Source: Glycocaulis profundi
GTDB taxonomy: Bacteria > Pseudomonadota > Alphaproteobacteria > Caulobacterales > Maricaulaceae
Reading direction: 5' to 3'
NCBI GenBank assembly: GCA_007050995.1
Contig: VJOU01000004.1
Span: 1 to 64,000, forward strand
DNA: 64,000 bases
Every line of letters begins with the position of its first letter. The first letter of the stretch is position 1. Below the pieces are notes generated by a model, which was not told the origin of the DNA, searched no databases, and saw only the letters and a list, made by a program, of their open reading frames with translations. Position numbers and translations under genes: made by a program. Shown piece by piece: positions 53,179-62,137 of the stretch.

Positions 53179-55953
53179 TCAGAAGCTGGCGCGGACCCCG
53201 GTGAAGACCGAGGCGCCGAAGCGTTCGATCTCCTGAACCCGGCTGCGCACGCCGTCATAACGCACGCCGTTGGTGTCGGTGAGGTTCTTGGCCTCAAGGA
53301 ACAGCTCGAACCGGGGCGCCACCTCGAAGGCGGCGGTGAAGTCGAGCTGGTCGCGGCCCTCCCAGTAGGTGTCGAGACGGGAGTCGCCCGCGTTGATGCC
53401 GTCGATGTAGTCGCTGCGGCCGGTGTAGGCGAGGCGGGCGTTGAAACGGTCGGTTTCATAGAACACCGCGATGTTCCAGATCCGGTCCGACTGGCCCGCC
53501 AGCGGGAAGACGTCGCGCCCGCCCACGCTCCGGCCGATGTTCATCTCCGCGTCCACGAAGGTGTAGTTGGCGAAGATGCCGGTGTTGGCCAGCAGGCCGG
53601 GCAGGAAGCCGAAGCTCTGCTGCCAGGTGAACTCGACGCCCCGGATGAAGCCGTCCGGCGCGTTCTCGGCCTGGATGAAGTCCACCGGCTGGCCCTCGAA
53701 CGTGCCGGGGCTGACCAGGGTGAACTCGTAGTTGGACAGGTCCTTGTAGAAGGCGTTCACCGCGACCAGGCCCAGCGGCTCGAAATAGTATTCAAGGCCC
53801 AGATCGACATTGTTCGACAGAGTGGGCTTGAGGTTCGGGTTGCCGCGCTCGACCTCGTCGCCGTCCTCGCTGACGAAAACCCGGGCGACCACGTCGGGAT
53901 AATTCGGGCGCGAGATGCCCCGGGTCAGGGCGAAGCGGCCCACCAGATTGTCGTTGAACTGGTGGCGGACCGTCAGGTTGGGGAAGAAGTCGGTGTAATC
54001 GCGGCTGTTGGAGACCGGGATCGCCGCTTCGGTGTCCTCGTCGAAGCGGAAGGCGCTGGAGGCGAAGTCGGTGTGCTCGATGCGCAGGCCGGCCATCACC
54101 TCGGTGGCGCCCATCTGGACGGTGGTCATGCCGTAGACGGCGAAGATGTTCTCGTCCACGCCGTAATCGCTGACGATGGAGTCTTCCACCAGCCGGTAGG
54201 CCGAGCTGCGCAGGGCGGGCTCGATGGAGCGGAAATAGTCGCCGATCAGGCCCTCGTCGAACTTGTTCCCGAGCAGGTAGCCGTAATTCTGCGAGCGCTC
54301 GGCGCCCAGCAGGCCCTCGATGGGGCCGGGATCGAAATCGCCGTCCCGGTCGCGCCAGCGCTCCTCGTCATGCTCCACGTCGCGCCAGCGGGCCGAGACG
54401 CCGAACTGGTGGCGGGCGGCGCGGCCGAACACCGTGTCCTCGATGCCCAGACTGAACCGGGCGGCCCACTCGGTCTGCAGATTGCGGTTGGTGCGGTCGA
54501 CGACCTGGCGGTAGCCCAGCCCGGTCAGGTCCAGCTGCTCGCCGGTCGCGAAGGGCGAGATGGCCGGCTCGTCGGGATTGGAGAAATCCTGGCTGACGGT
54601 CCGGTTCGCGCCGGTGCGCAGCACCAGCTCGTTGCCCTGGGGCCGGTCGCCCAGAGTCTCGTTGTAGCTGATGGTGTAGTTGAGGTCGTAGCCGCCGAAA
54701 TCGTGCTCGCCAGTGCCCGCCAGGGTCCAGATCGTGTTCTCGTAGGACCGGTTGCGCAGCTGGCGCAGCAGACGCGCGCTGTCCCATGTGGCGGTGGTGT
54801 CGGTGGCGCCCGGCTGCAGGCCGTCCAGCTCATAAGTCAGCCGGTTGCGGAACTCGAAATCGCGGAAGCGCGCCCACGAGCCGCGCAGGACGAAGCGGGT
54901 GGCGTCGTCGGGGCGGTATTCCAGAGCGCCGGTGAAGGCGGTGCGGGTGCGCTCGGTGTCGTAGTCCTTCAGCGTGAAGTCGTCGCTGACCGAAATCTCG
55001 CGGCCGTCCTGCTCCACGAAGCTCCAGCTGTTCTCGACATTGTCGATCTGGCGGTTGGTCTGCGAATAGCTGGCCGAGAACAGGGCGCCGATCCGTTCGC
55101 CATTTCCCCATGTGTCTGAGACCACGCCCGAGGCGCGGTAATCGTTCGTGCCGCCGATCTCGTTGTAGCTGAGGCCGGCCTGAGCGTTGGCGCGGAAGCC
55201 GGGCCGGTCGAAGGGCGAACGGGTGACCAGATTGACCGCGCCCGCGATTGAATCCGCCTCCTGGCTGGGCAGCAGGGTCTTGGACACCTCCACGGCGTTG
55301 ACGATGTCCGACGGGATGGTGTCCAGATCGATGGCGCGGGTGCCCTCGTCGGGCGAGGCCAGCGAGGTGCCGTCCACCGTGATGGAGGTGAATTCGGGCG
55401 GCGCGCCGCGCAGCTGGATGGTCCGGCCCTCGCCCTGGTCGCGCTGCACCCCGATGCCGGGCACGCGCTGGAGCGCCTCGGCGATGTTCGCGTCGGGGAA
55501 ACGTCCGATGGCGTCCGACGACAGGATGTCGGCGGTGTTGATGGCGGTGCGCTGCTGGTTCAGCGCCCGGGCCGCGCCGTCCAGGATCGAACCGGTGACG
55601 ACGATGGTCTCGATCCCGTCAGTGGCGCTGGTCAGGGTCACGTCCGCGACCGTGCGCGCGTCCGCGGCCACCGAGACGGCCTGCTCGCGCCGGGGGAAGC
55701 CCAGATAGTCCACCACCAGGGTGTATTCGCCCGCCGGCATGGAGGGCAGCGCGTACTCGCCCTGGCGGTTGGTGACCGCCGAAAGGCCCAGCTCGCGCAC
55801 GGTGACCCGCGCACCGGGCAGGCCCGCGCCGTTCACGTCGCTGATCCGGCCCGACACCGATTCCTGCAGGGTGGAGGCCTCAGCGGCCATGGAAGCGGAA
55901 ATGGCGATGACGGCCGCGGACGCGCCGCAGCGGAAAGCCCTTGAGAAGGCCAT
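53179..55953 (-). CDS. TonB-dependent outer-membrane receptor with carboxypeptidase-like N-terminal domain
   Basis: A 924-residue receptor that would take up a large nutrient or siderophore through the outer membrane. After a signal peptide (about 1-27), a carboxypeptidase-D-regulatory-like domain (about 32-110), a plug with TonB box IETIVVTGS and DANIAEALQRVPGIGVQRDQGEGR, and the beta-barrel of about 20 strands, ending in SVFTGVRASF. This layout is common in the TonB-Xanth-Caul group. The ligand is unknown; the convergent phosphatase is a hint only. Confidence 0.93.
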   Translation of the reverse strand: MAFSRAFRCGASAAVIAISASMAAEASTLQESVSGRISDVNGAGLPGARVTVRELGLSAVTNRQGEYALPSMPAGEYTLVVDYLGFPRREQAVSVAADARTVADVTLTSATDGIETIVVTGSILDGAARALNQQRTAINTADILSSDAIGRFPDANIAEALQRVPGIGVQRDQGEGRTIQLRGAPPEFTSITVDGTSLASPDEGTRAIDLDTIPSDIVNAVEVSKTLLPSQEADSIAGAVNLVTRSPFDRPGFRANAQAGLSYNEIGGTNDYRASGVVSDTWGNGERIGALFSASYSQTNRQIDNVENSWSFVEQDGREISVSDDFTLKDYDTERTRTAFTGALEYRPDDATRFVLRGSWARFRDFEFRNRLTYELDGLQPGATDTTATWDSARLLRQLRNRSYENTIWTLAGTGEHDFGGYDLNYTISYNETLGDRPQGNELVLRTGANRTVSQDFSNPDEPAISPFATGEQLDLTGLGYRQVVDRTNRNLQTEWAARFSLGIEDTVFGRAARHQFGVSARWRDVEHDEERWRDRDGDFDPGPIEGLLGAERSQNYGYLLGNKFDEGLIGDYFRSIEPALRSSAYRLVEDSIVSDYGVDENIFAVYGMTTVQMGATEVMAGLRIEHTDFASSAFRFDEDTEAAIPVSNSRDYTDFFPNLTVRHQFNDNLVGRFALTRGISRPNYPDVVARVFVSEDGDEVERGNPNLKPTLSNNVDLGLEYYFEPLGLVAVNAFYKDLSNYEFTLVSPGTFEGQPVDFIQAENAPDGFIRGVEFTWQQSFGFLPGLLANTGIFANYTFVDAEMNIGRSVGGRDVFPLAGQSDRIWNIAVFYETDRFNARLAYTGRSDYIDGINAGDSRLDTYWEGRDQLDFTAAFEVAPRFELFLEAKNLTDTNGVRYDGVRSRVQEIERFGASVFTGVRASF

Positions 55954-56230
55954 GTTGATCCCCCGTTCTGAATACGCGCCCGGACGGTTCCGGGCTGAAC
56001 GGGAGGACAGATACAGTCGCGTTCAAGACAGCTTGTTGACGTTGCGGTTACGCTTCCTTGAAGAATATTTCAGCACACGTCATATCAAGCACTTCAATGC
56101 TCACATGCTAAACAAGCCTCCTCTTTCCGCCTCGCCCGGCGGTTGCCGGGCCACCTCGCGGCGCCCGCATGGCGTGCGCGCACGCGGGGCATGACAGGCC
56201 CGCCCCGCTCGCCTATTGTCCGCGCTGCGC

Positions 56231-56307
56231 GTCCCCGTAGCTCAGCAGGATAGAGCATCAGATTCCTAATCTGAGGGTCACAGGTTCGAATCCTGTCGGG
56301 GACGCCA
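56231..56307 (+). tRNA. tRNA-Arg (anticodon CCT)
   Basis: Cloverleaf with acceptor stem GTCCCCG / CGGGGAC, D-stem GCTC / GAGC, anticodon stem TCAGA / TCTGA around loop TTCCTAA (anticodon CCT), T-arm ACAGG-TTCGAAT-CCTGT, discriminator G and genomically encoded CCA (56305-56307). It reads AGG codons. Confidence 0.96.
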
Positions 56308-56755
56308 GCGCCTCCCCAGCGTGCCGCAGCGGCACACGCGGCGTGCAAACGCCGTACACCGGGACATCGGACAGCGTTCGCTCATCGCCCCGTGTGCGGA
56401 AAAGCGCACGTCCCCCGCCTCCAATGGCCGCAACGAGGCGGATTCAGGTCAGCGCATTGATTTTAATAAGCAACTTTTATGATGGGGCGTCGGTCAGCTC
56501 GAGTTGCAGAACGGGGATTGATTATTTCAGATTGCAATAAATGAAATCATCAGTTGCAATCTTATCATCTGATTCACCAAATACGCTCTTCTCTGCACAA
56601 GTTCCCCAACCGAAGGCACGCCCCTTGCTGCCTGCAGGACGCCCTTACCCGAAATGGGGTAGGGCCATGGTTAATATCGCGAGTAATCGCTTGTAAATCA
56701 TGGCCAAGGGCGCCCGAAAAGCTATGCGTTTCGCTTACGTGGGGAGCCTGGGAAC
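56308..56755. other. AT-rich gene-poor region between tRNA-Arg and luxR
   Basis: No supported gene. It is AT-richer than the rest and holds two overlapping inverted repeats: GATTATTTCA / TGAAATCATC (56520-56529 and 56542-56551, one mismatch) and AGATTGCAA / TTGCAATCT (56529-56537 and 56554-56562). At 56646-56662 is a dyad TTACCCGAAATGGGGTA. A partial repeat of the region beyond luxR begins 11 bp after the tRNA. Confidence 0.6.
56318..56337 (+). repeat. 20-bp repeat with internal dyad, left copy
   Basis: AGCGTGCCGCAGCGGCACAC; its core GTGCCGC-A-GCGGCAC is a perfect dyad. The right copy (57411-57430) differs at one base. The left copy starts 11 bp after the tRNA-Arg CCA end. Confidence 0.7.
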
Positions 56756-57400
56756 GTGAACAGACATTATGCGAGCGCCGCACCCGGCGCGAAGGATTCA
56801 AGGACGGACAAGACTCTGCCAAATTCAGAGTCTGCGAACCCCCAGAGCCGGGCGGCGAACGGCAGAGAGACGGCAATATTCGTCATCACGCCGCAGCTCG
56901 TGTTCAGGTCCACGAACCTGGCTGGCGCTGAACTGCTTCGTCCGGGCGGCTGCTTCACTATCCGCGACGGACTGCTGGATGTCGTCGATCCGGCGTATTC
57001 CATGACACTTCGCAACCTGGTGCTGCATTCGAGCGATCGCGGGCATCGCGTCGCGGTCGAATGCCGGTCCCATACCGGACCCGACCGGATCTGGGTCGCC
57101 TCGGCCCGGCGTCTGGGCGGCAGCCAGAGTTCGGAAGGCCTGGTTCTGATCGGGCTGCGCCGCCTGGTGCGCGACGAGCCCATGCTGGGCCGCGAAGCGA
57201 TGGAGATGTTCGGCCTCACCCCGGCCGAGGCCCGGCTGGCCGTCCAGCTCGCCGCGGGCAACACGCTGGCCGAGATCGCCGAGACGAACGGTGTGAACAT
57301 CTCCACCCTGCGCGCCCAGCTCCGCGCGGTCTACGCCAAGACCGGCACGTCCAAGCAATCCGAACTGGTCTCCCACATCTGGCGCGCGGCCTCGATCTGA
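56756..57400 (+). CDS. LuxR-type regulator with PAS-like N-terminal domain
   Basis: A 214-residue regulator with a C-terminal LuxR helix-turn-helix (LTPAEARLAVQLAAGNTLAEIAETNGVNISTLRAQLRAVYAKTGTSKQSEL) and a PAS-like sensory region before it (about 38-135). Autoinducer-binding residues of acyl-homoserine-lactone receptors are not seen, so it is a solo. The start is a GTG at 56756 behind GGGAG. It stands in AT-rich DNA after tRNA-Arg and is bracketed by two pairs of short repeats, which suggests autoregulation or an acquired module. Confidence 0.88.
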   Translation: MNRHYASAAPGAKDSRTDKTLPNSESANPQSRAANGRETAIFVITPQLVFRSTNLAGAELLRPGGCFTIRDGLLDVVDPAYSMTLRNLVLHSSDRGHRVAVECRSHTGPDRIWVASARRLGGSQSSEGLVLIGLRRLVRDEPMLGREAMEMFGLTPAEARLAVQLAAGNTLAEIAETNGVNISTLRAQLRAVYAKTGTSKQSELVSHIWRAASI

Positions 57401-57410
57401 TCAGGGAAAA

Positions 57411-57430
57411 AGCGTGCCGCAACGGCACAC
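57411..57430 (+). repeat. 20-bp repeat with internal dyad, right copy
   Basis: AGCGTGCCGCAACGGCACAC, one mismatch from 56318-56337, eleven bases after the luxR stop. Together the two copies bracket the luxR gene. Confidence 0.7.
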
Positions 57431-57459
57431 CAGGCCCGTTAACGCTGATCCGTGTATTT

Positions 57460-57476
57460 TTACCCCAAATGAGGTA
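57460..57476 (+). promoter_or_regulatory. Dyad TTACCCCAAATGAGGTA, second copy
   Basis: It matches the dyad at 56646-56662 in 15 of 17 bases. One copy lies upstream of luxR, one in its 3' region. Function is unknown; a binding site of the LuxR protein is the simplest idea. Confidence 0.45.
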
Positions 57477-57483
57477 TGCGCTG

Positions 57484-57513
57484 CGGCGCGGCGCGTAAGC
57501 GCTGCGCCGTTTT
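57484..57513 (+). terminator. Intrinsic terminator after luxR
   Basis: CGGCGC-G-GCGC, a GTAA loop, GCGC-T-GCGCCG and TTTT form a stem with one wobble pair, 84 bp after the luxR stop. The AsmA gene is convergent. Confidence 0.8.
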
Positions 57514-57558
57514 CATGCGCTCGTTCGCGCAATGTTCAAGTTCTGATCTTCCGCGCCG

Positions 57559-59472
57559 TTAAGGCGTTCCGCCCTGCCCGACCAGCCGCTCGCACACCCC
57601 TTCGTCGACCGTGTCGAGCTGGACCGTGCCGAGCAAACCCGCCAGCGGGGTCAGCAGAACGCCCAGCGCCACGGTGGCCGCGCCCCGGATATAGGTCTCT
57701 TCGGAAGGTGAAATCACCGGGTCGCGGAACATGCCGCGGATATTGATGGGCCCGCCCAGCGAGCCGACATTGGGGCTGGTGTCCCGGGCCTGGACCTGCA
57801 GGTCGAAGCGTTCGCGGCGGAAATCGAACGCCCCCTCGCCATGGATCTGGCTGTCGGGCGTGGCGATGACCAGCGTCTCAGCCTGCCCCACGCCGTCGGT
57901 GATCACGATGTCGGCCACCCCGCACGAGGTGGCGACCGTCTCGTCGCTGGAAAAGATGTAGTTGAGCAGGTCGAGCCCTATCAGCTCCAGCGTCCGCCTT
58001 GAGACGGCCCCTTCGTCCAGCAGCGCCCTTATGCGTCCGTTGGACGTGGCCATCGCCCGCCTGATGCTGTCGCCGCTCCCCACCAGGCTGATCTCGCCTG
58101 AGAACGTGCCTGCGATCCGGTCGTTGGGGATGAAATCTTCGAGCCGGATTTCCGAAAAGGTCGCGTCCGCGGAGGTGACGGTGTCCTCGCCGCGGGCGTC
58201 GATCTCGACGCGTGAATTGAGCCGCCCGCCGCGGAAGCCGAACTCCAGCGGGTCGAAGCGCAGCACTCTCTCCTCCAGCGTGATGACCGTGGACACCTCG
58301 CTGAGCGCCTGCCCGCCGCCGGTCACCTCCAGACCTTCGAACACCAGCCGGCCGTCCACGCCTGAAATCCGCTCCACGTCGAGCGGGGCGCGGGGAAAGA
58401 TGCGGCGCTCGTCGCGCAGGGCTCGCGCCTGGGCCCGCTCCAGCTCGCTCTGGCTCATGTCGTCAGGATCGATCGCGGGGGCGCCGACCAGCATGCCGAT
58501 ATCGGTGAAATCCAGCGCGGTGGAGGTCAGCTCGGCCTCGACATAGGGGCGCTCGCGGCCGGTGTCATAGTCCAGCCGCCCGGACAGATCGCTGTCGCCC
58601 ACCACGCCGTCGATGTCGCGCGCCTGCCAGACATCGTCCACGCGCGCCAGATTCAGGGTGAGGTCATAAGGCGGGGTGTCGGGGACCGGGATGCCGGTGA
58701 AGTCGTAAATATCACGCAGGTTCTGGCCCTCCAGCGCCAGCGCGCCCTCGATCTCGCGGAAGCTGCCCTGAGGCCCCAGCCGCCCGTCGAACGCGAAGCG
58801 GGTCTCGCCCCCCTCGATGTCCACGCGGAAGGCGAAGCTCTGATCGGGGTCGCGCAGCCGCATCACCCCGTCGCCCTCGCCGGTGAAGCGAAGGGGATTG
58901 CCGCGCATCTCGCCCTCGCCGGAGATGGCGGTGCGATCCCGCCCGCCTTCGTCCTCGGCCACCACCGTGTCGAGATCTGCGGTGAAGGCCACGTCCCGCG
59001 CGGCGTTGCGGTACTCGATCCGGCTCTCGTCCAGATGCATGCCGCCTATGATGGGCATGCGCCCCGCGCCGTCGCCGCGGCCCAGGCCCCAGTTGTTGCG
59101 CCCGTCCTCGTCGACGGTCAGGCGCATGCTCATGCCCGTGATCCAGGCGTCGCGCAGGTTCACCTCTCCGCGCAGCAGATCGAGCACGGCCACGTCGGCG
59201 ACCGCGCGTTCGAGCGTGATGAAATGGTCCTCCCCGGTCCAGCCGTCATCGGCCACGGTGACCCCCGCGACCCGGACACGGGGCACGAAGTCCCACCGCC
59301 ACCTCACCTGCAGCGGCTGGTTTATGGTCACCTCGCGGTCGAGGGCCCGGGAGACGCGCGTCTCCACGGGGCCGCGCAGCCAGTCCCACCCCACGAACTG
59401 GATGACCAGCACGAGGACCAGGAAGGCCGCGAGTATGAAGGCGACGAAGCCGAACAGGATGCGGACGAACAT
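57559..59472 (-). CDS. AsmA-family protein
   Basis: AsmA-like proteins are long inner-membrane-anchored periplasmic proteins related to lipid-bridging transporters that affect outer-membrane assembly. The 637-residue protein has one N-terminal helix (about 5-27), the AsmA N-terminal domain, repeated beta-strand segments, and the C-terminal AsmA block around NGRIRALLDEGAVSRRTLELIGLDLLNYIF. Length fits. It lies between the LuxR region and divL. Confidence 0.9.
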   Translation of the reverse strand: MFVRILFGFVAFILAAFLVLVLVIQFVGWDWLRGPVETRVSRALDREVTINQPLQVRWRWDFVPRVRVAGVTVADDGWTGEDHFITLERAVADVAVLDLLRGEVNLRDAWITGMSMRLTVDEDGRNNWGLGRGDGAGRMPIIGGMHLDESRIEYRNAARDVAFTADLDTVVAEDEGGRDRTAISGEGEMRGNPLRFTGEGDGVMRLRDPDQSFAFRVDIEGGETRFAFDGRLGPQGSFREIEGALALEGQNLRDIYDFTGIPVPDTPPYDLTLNLARVDDVWQARDIDGVVGDSDLSGRLDYDTGRERPYVEAELTSTALDFTDIGMLVGAPAIDPDDMSQSELERAQARALRDERRIFPRAPLDVERISGVDGRLVFEGLEVTGGGQALSEVSTVITLEERVLRFDPLEFGFRGGRLNSRVEIDARGEDTVTSADATFSEIRLEDFIPNDRIAGTFSGEISLVGSGDSIRRAMATSNGRIRALLDEGAVSRRTLELIGLDLLNYIFSSDETVATSCGVADIVITDGVGQAETLVIATPDSQIHGEGAFDFRRERFDLQVQARDTSPNVGSLGGPINIRGMFRDPVISPSEETYIRGAATVALGVLLTPLAGLLGTVQLDTVDEGVCERLVGQGGTP

Positions 59473-59539
59473 GAAGAGACCCGGGAAATGAGCGCGCTCA
59501 GCTTAAGCGCGCAAGGCGGCGTGCCCGTTCCCGGCGGTG

Positions 59540-62017
59540 TCAGCCCGCCGCCCGGTCCCCGCCTGCGCTGAACGCCAGTTCGGGCGCGGCATGGGCCCGC
59601 CCTGCGTCCTCGGGCAGGTGGCAGGTCACCTTCGTGCCCCGGCCCGGCTCGCTTTCGAGCTCCACCCAGCCGCCGTGCAGCACGATGATCTCGCGCACCA
59701 GCGCCAGGCCCAGCCCCGCCCCGCCGCCGCCGTCCGAGCCGCGCTCGAAGCGCTCGAACACGCGCGCCTGACGGTCAGGCGCGATGCCCGCCCCGTCATC
59801 GGCGACCCAGAAGCGCGCCTCGCCCGCCTCGGTCTCCGCGCCGTATTCGATCCGTCCTCCGCTGCCGACATGATCGAGCGCGTTTGACAACAGGTTGTAG
59901 AGCACCTGCTTGATGCGGGCCTCGTCCGCGCGGATGGGCGAGGTGACGCCTTTCGCCTCCACGGCCAGCTTCACGCCTGAGCGCTCGGCCCGGGCCGCGA
60001 CCAGCTCCACCGCTTCTTCCCCGGCCGCGTCCAGCCGCACATCGCCCAGATCCAGCTCGAGCTGGCCCGCGTCGATGGCGGCGATGTCCAGAATGTCGTC
60101 GATCAGCTTGGCGAGCTGGCCCGAAGCCGAGACGATGGCGTCCACCGGCGCCTTCTGGCGATCGCCCAGTTCGCCCGCATAGCCCTGCGCCAGCAGATCG
60201 GCATACCCCCCGATGGTCGTCAGGGGGGTGCGCAGCTGGTAGCTCACATGCTCGACGAACTGGGTCTTGATGCGCTCGGACGCCTCCAGCGCGTCGGCCC
60301 GCTCGCGCAGCGCCTCCTCCACCCGGCGGGTGTCGGTGATGTCGTCCCACGCGATCAGAGTCGCGCCGTCCGGCAGGGGCCGGGTCAGGAAGGTGAGGAT
60401 GGAGCCGTCCGCGCGGCGGATCTCCCCGGTCACGGGCTGGCGCGATTCCGGGCTGGGGTCGGTTATCCGGGCCTTCAGGGCGTTCCACGCGCCCGCGTCG
60501 GGGTGCAGGGCGTGGCAGGCGTCGGCCACCGCCTCGAACGGGGCGTCCTCCTCCATCTCCGGGTCGATGCGCCACAGGGTCTCGAACGCCGCGTTCCGCA
60601 GGCGCAGCCGGCCGTCCGAGCCGAACACCGCGACCGCCTCGTGCAGCCTGTCCAGCGTCGCGCGCTGGACCTTGATCAGGGTGTTGTAGCGCGCCTGCAG
60701 GCTGAGCTGGTCGGTCATGTCCTGGAAGATCAGGAGAACCCCGCCCAGCGGATGGCGCTGGCGGGCGAGCCTGAGGGTGCGCCCGTCGCCCAGCGTCCAC
60801 AGCTCGTCGGCGGTCTCGGCGTCGGGCCCGGCCTCGTAATGAGCCATCTCGGCCGCCTTCCAGCCGGGATAATCGCCATCGGCCTCTGCGGGCAGCATCC
60901 GCGCCTCGCGCAGCATGTCCAGCAGCGCGCCATGGCCGGGACGCCCGTTCAGCGCCGCCTCGTCCAGCCCGAACAGGGCGGTGAAGGCGCTGTTGTGGAA
61001 GACCAGCCGCCGGGTGCGGTCGAAGATGGCCACCGCCTCTGCGAGATGGTTCAGGGTCTCGTCATGGGCCTGGCGGAAGCGCCTGAGCGCCACGCGCGCC
61101 TCCTCGCCTTCGGTCACGTCCGCGGCCATGCCCGCCGTGCCGCCGGGGATGGGGTGGATGGCGATCTCCAGCGCGCGGCGCGCGCCCCCGATCACCGCGG
61201 GCCGGACCGCCACCGCGGGCGCGCCCGCCTGCAGCGCCTCGCCCGCCATCGCGGCGAGGCCCGGCTCGAGCATGAGCTGGCGGGCCACCGCGTCGGCGGG
61301 GTCCGCGGCGTCGACCGCGCTGGCATAGGCCGCGTTGACCCATTGCAGCCGCCCGCCCGAGGACATGCGCCAGGCCGGGCGCGGGGCGCCGCCCAGCATC
61401 TCCATGATCCCGCGCGGATCGCCGTCCGCCTCCGGCGCGGCGCCGTCATCGCCTGCCCGGGCGCCCTCGCGCGCGGCGCTGTCGGTCAGCCAGACCACGA
61501 GCTGGACGCCCGCCGCGCGCCCGTCCGCCTCCACCCGCCGGCCCGAGGGCGCGGCGATGGACAGCGAGAAGGGCTCGCCGCGCTCGGCCAGCGCGGTCAT
61601 CGCCCGGCGCAGGGTCGTGGCCTCCCCGCCCGCGGGGCGGGCCTGATAGTCGGCGATGGAATCGAGAATGGCCGCGGCGGGGTGGGCCTTGCCCATCGCG
61701 CCCTCGGCCAGATCGGCGAAGCGCAGCATCGAGGTCAGCGCGCCCGGCGAGCCATAGACCTTGGGCGAGGACCATTCGGCATGGCCCGGCTCGGGCGGGG
61801 TCTCCCAGACCAGAACCAGACCGGGATGGGCGTTGAACAGGCTGTCGGCGCGGGCGGCCTTGTCCTCCAGCGCGGCGACCCGGCCCCGCCAGCCGGCCAG
61901 CGCGTCGCGGGTGCCCGCGGTCATCCGCCACGCCCACAGGGCCGCGCCCACGCCGAAGGCCACCGCGCCGCCGGTGACGATCAGGGTCGCGATCTGGGCG
62001 GGCTCGGCCGCGGTCAT
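59540..62017 (-). CDS. divL: DivL-type cell-cycle kinase with tyrosine in place of the phospho-histidine
   Basis: DivL works with DivK and CckA to control CtrA activity in the alphaproteobacterial cell cycle. The 825-residue protein has one N-terminal helix (about 8-31), a series of PAS-like domains (about 60-570), a dimerisation helix, and an ATPase domain. At the phospho-acceptor position the H box reads VSYQLRTPL, with Tyr593 where ordinary kinases have His, the hallmark of DivL (Caulobacter Tyr550). The ATPase has NLLSNALDHV, DDGAGI and GAGLGLALVRE. The start at 62017 gives the membrane helix. It lies near GcrA in this window only by position. Confidence 0.94.
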   Translation of the reverse strand: MTAAEPAQIATLIVTGGAVAFGVGAALWAWRMTAGTRDALAGWRGRVAALEDKAARADSLFNAHPGLVLVWETPPEPGHAEWSSPKVYGSPGALTSMLRFADLAEGAMGKAHPAAAILDSIADYQARPAGGEATTLRRAMTALAERGEPFSLSIAAPSGRRVEADGRAAGVQLVVWLTDSAAREGARAGDDGAAPEADGDPRGIMEMLGGAPRPAWRMSSGGRLQWVNAAYASAVDAADPADAVARQLMLEPGLAAMAGEALQAGAPAVAVRPAVIGGARRALEIAIHPIPGGTAGMAADVTEGEEARVALRRFRQAHDETLNHLAEAVAIFDRTRRLVFHNSAFTALFGLDEAALNGRPGHGALLDMLREARMLPAEADGDYPGWKAAEMAHYEAGPDAETADELWTLGDGRTLRLARQRHPLGGVLLIFQDMTDQLSLQARYNTLIKVQRATLDRLHEAVAVFGSDGRLRLRNAAFETLWRIDPEMEEDAPFEAVADACHALHPDAGAWNALKARITDPSPESRQPVTGEIRRADGSILTFLTRPLPDGATLIAWDDITDTRRVEEALRERADALEASERIKTQFVEHVSYQLRTPLTTIGGYADLLAQGYAGELGDRQKAPVDAIVSASGQLAKLIDDILDIAAIDAGQLELDLGDVRLDAAGEEAVELVAARAERSGVKLAVEAKGVTSPIRADEARIKQVLYNLLSNALDHVGSGGRIEYGAETEAGEARFWVADDGAGIAPDRQARVFERFERGSDGGGGAGLGLALVREIIVLHGGWVELESEPGRGTKVTCHLPEDAGRAHAAPELAFSAGGDRAAG

Positions 62018-62137
62018 GGTGGGATTCCCTCGCCTTGCGCGGACGCTGCGGCCCCGGACCATGGCCCGGCCCCCTCGCCCCCGCGAATCAGCAGTGTACC
62101 GGAACGGGAATCGCGAGGCGACCGGGCGTTGCGCGCC

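Noticed and set aside
56094-56348. Minus-strand reading frame containing RIRTCDPQIRNLMLYPAEL
   Set aside because: It is the familiar false protein produced by translating the complement of a tRNA gene, here tRNA-Arg at 56231-56307.
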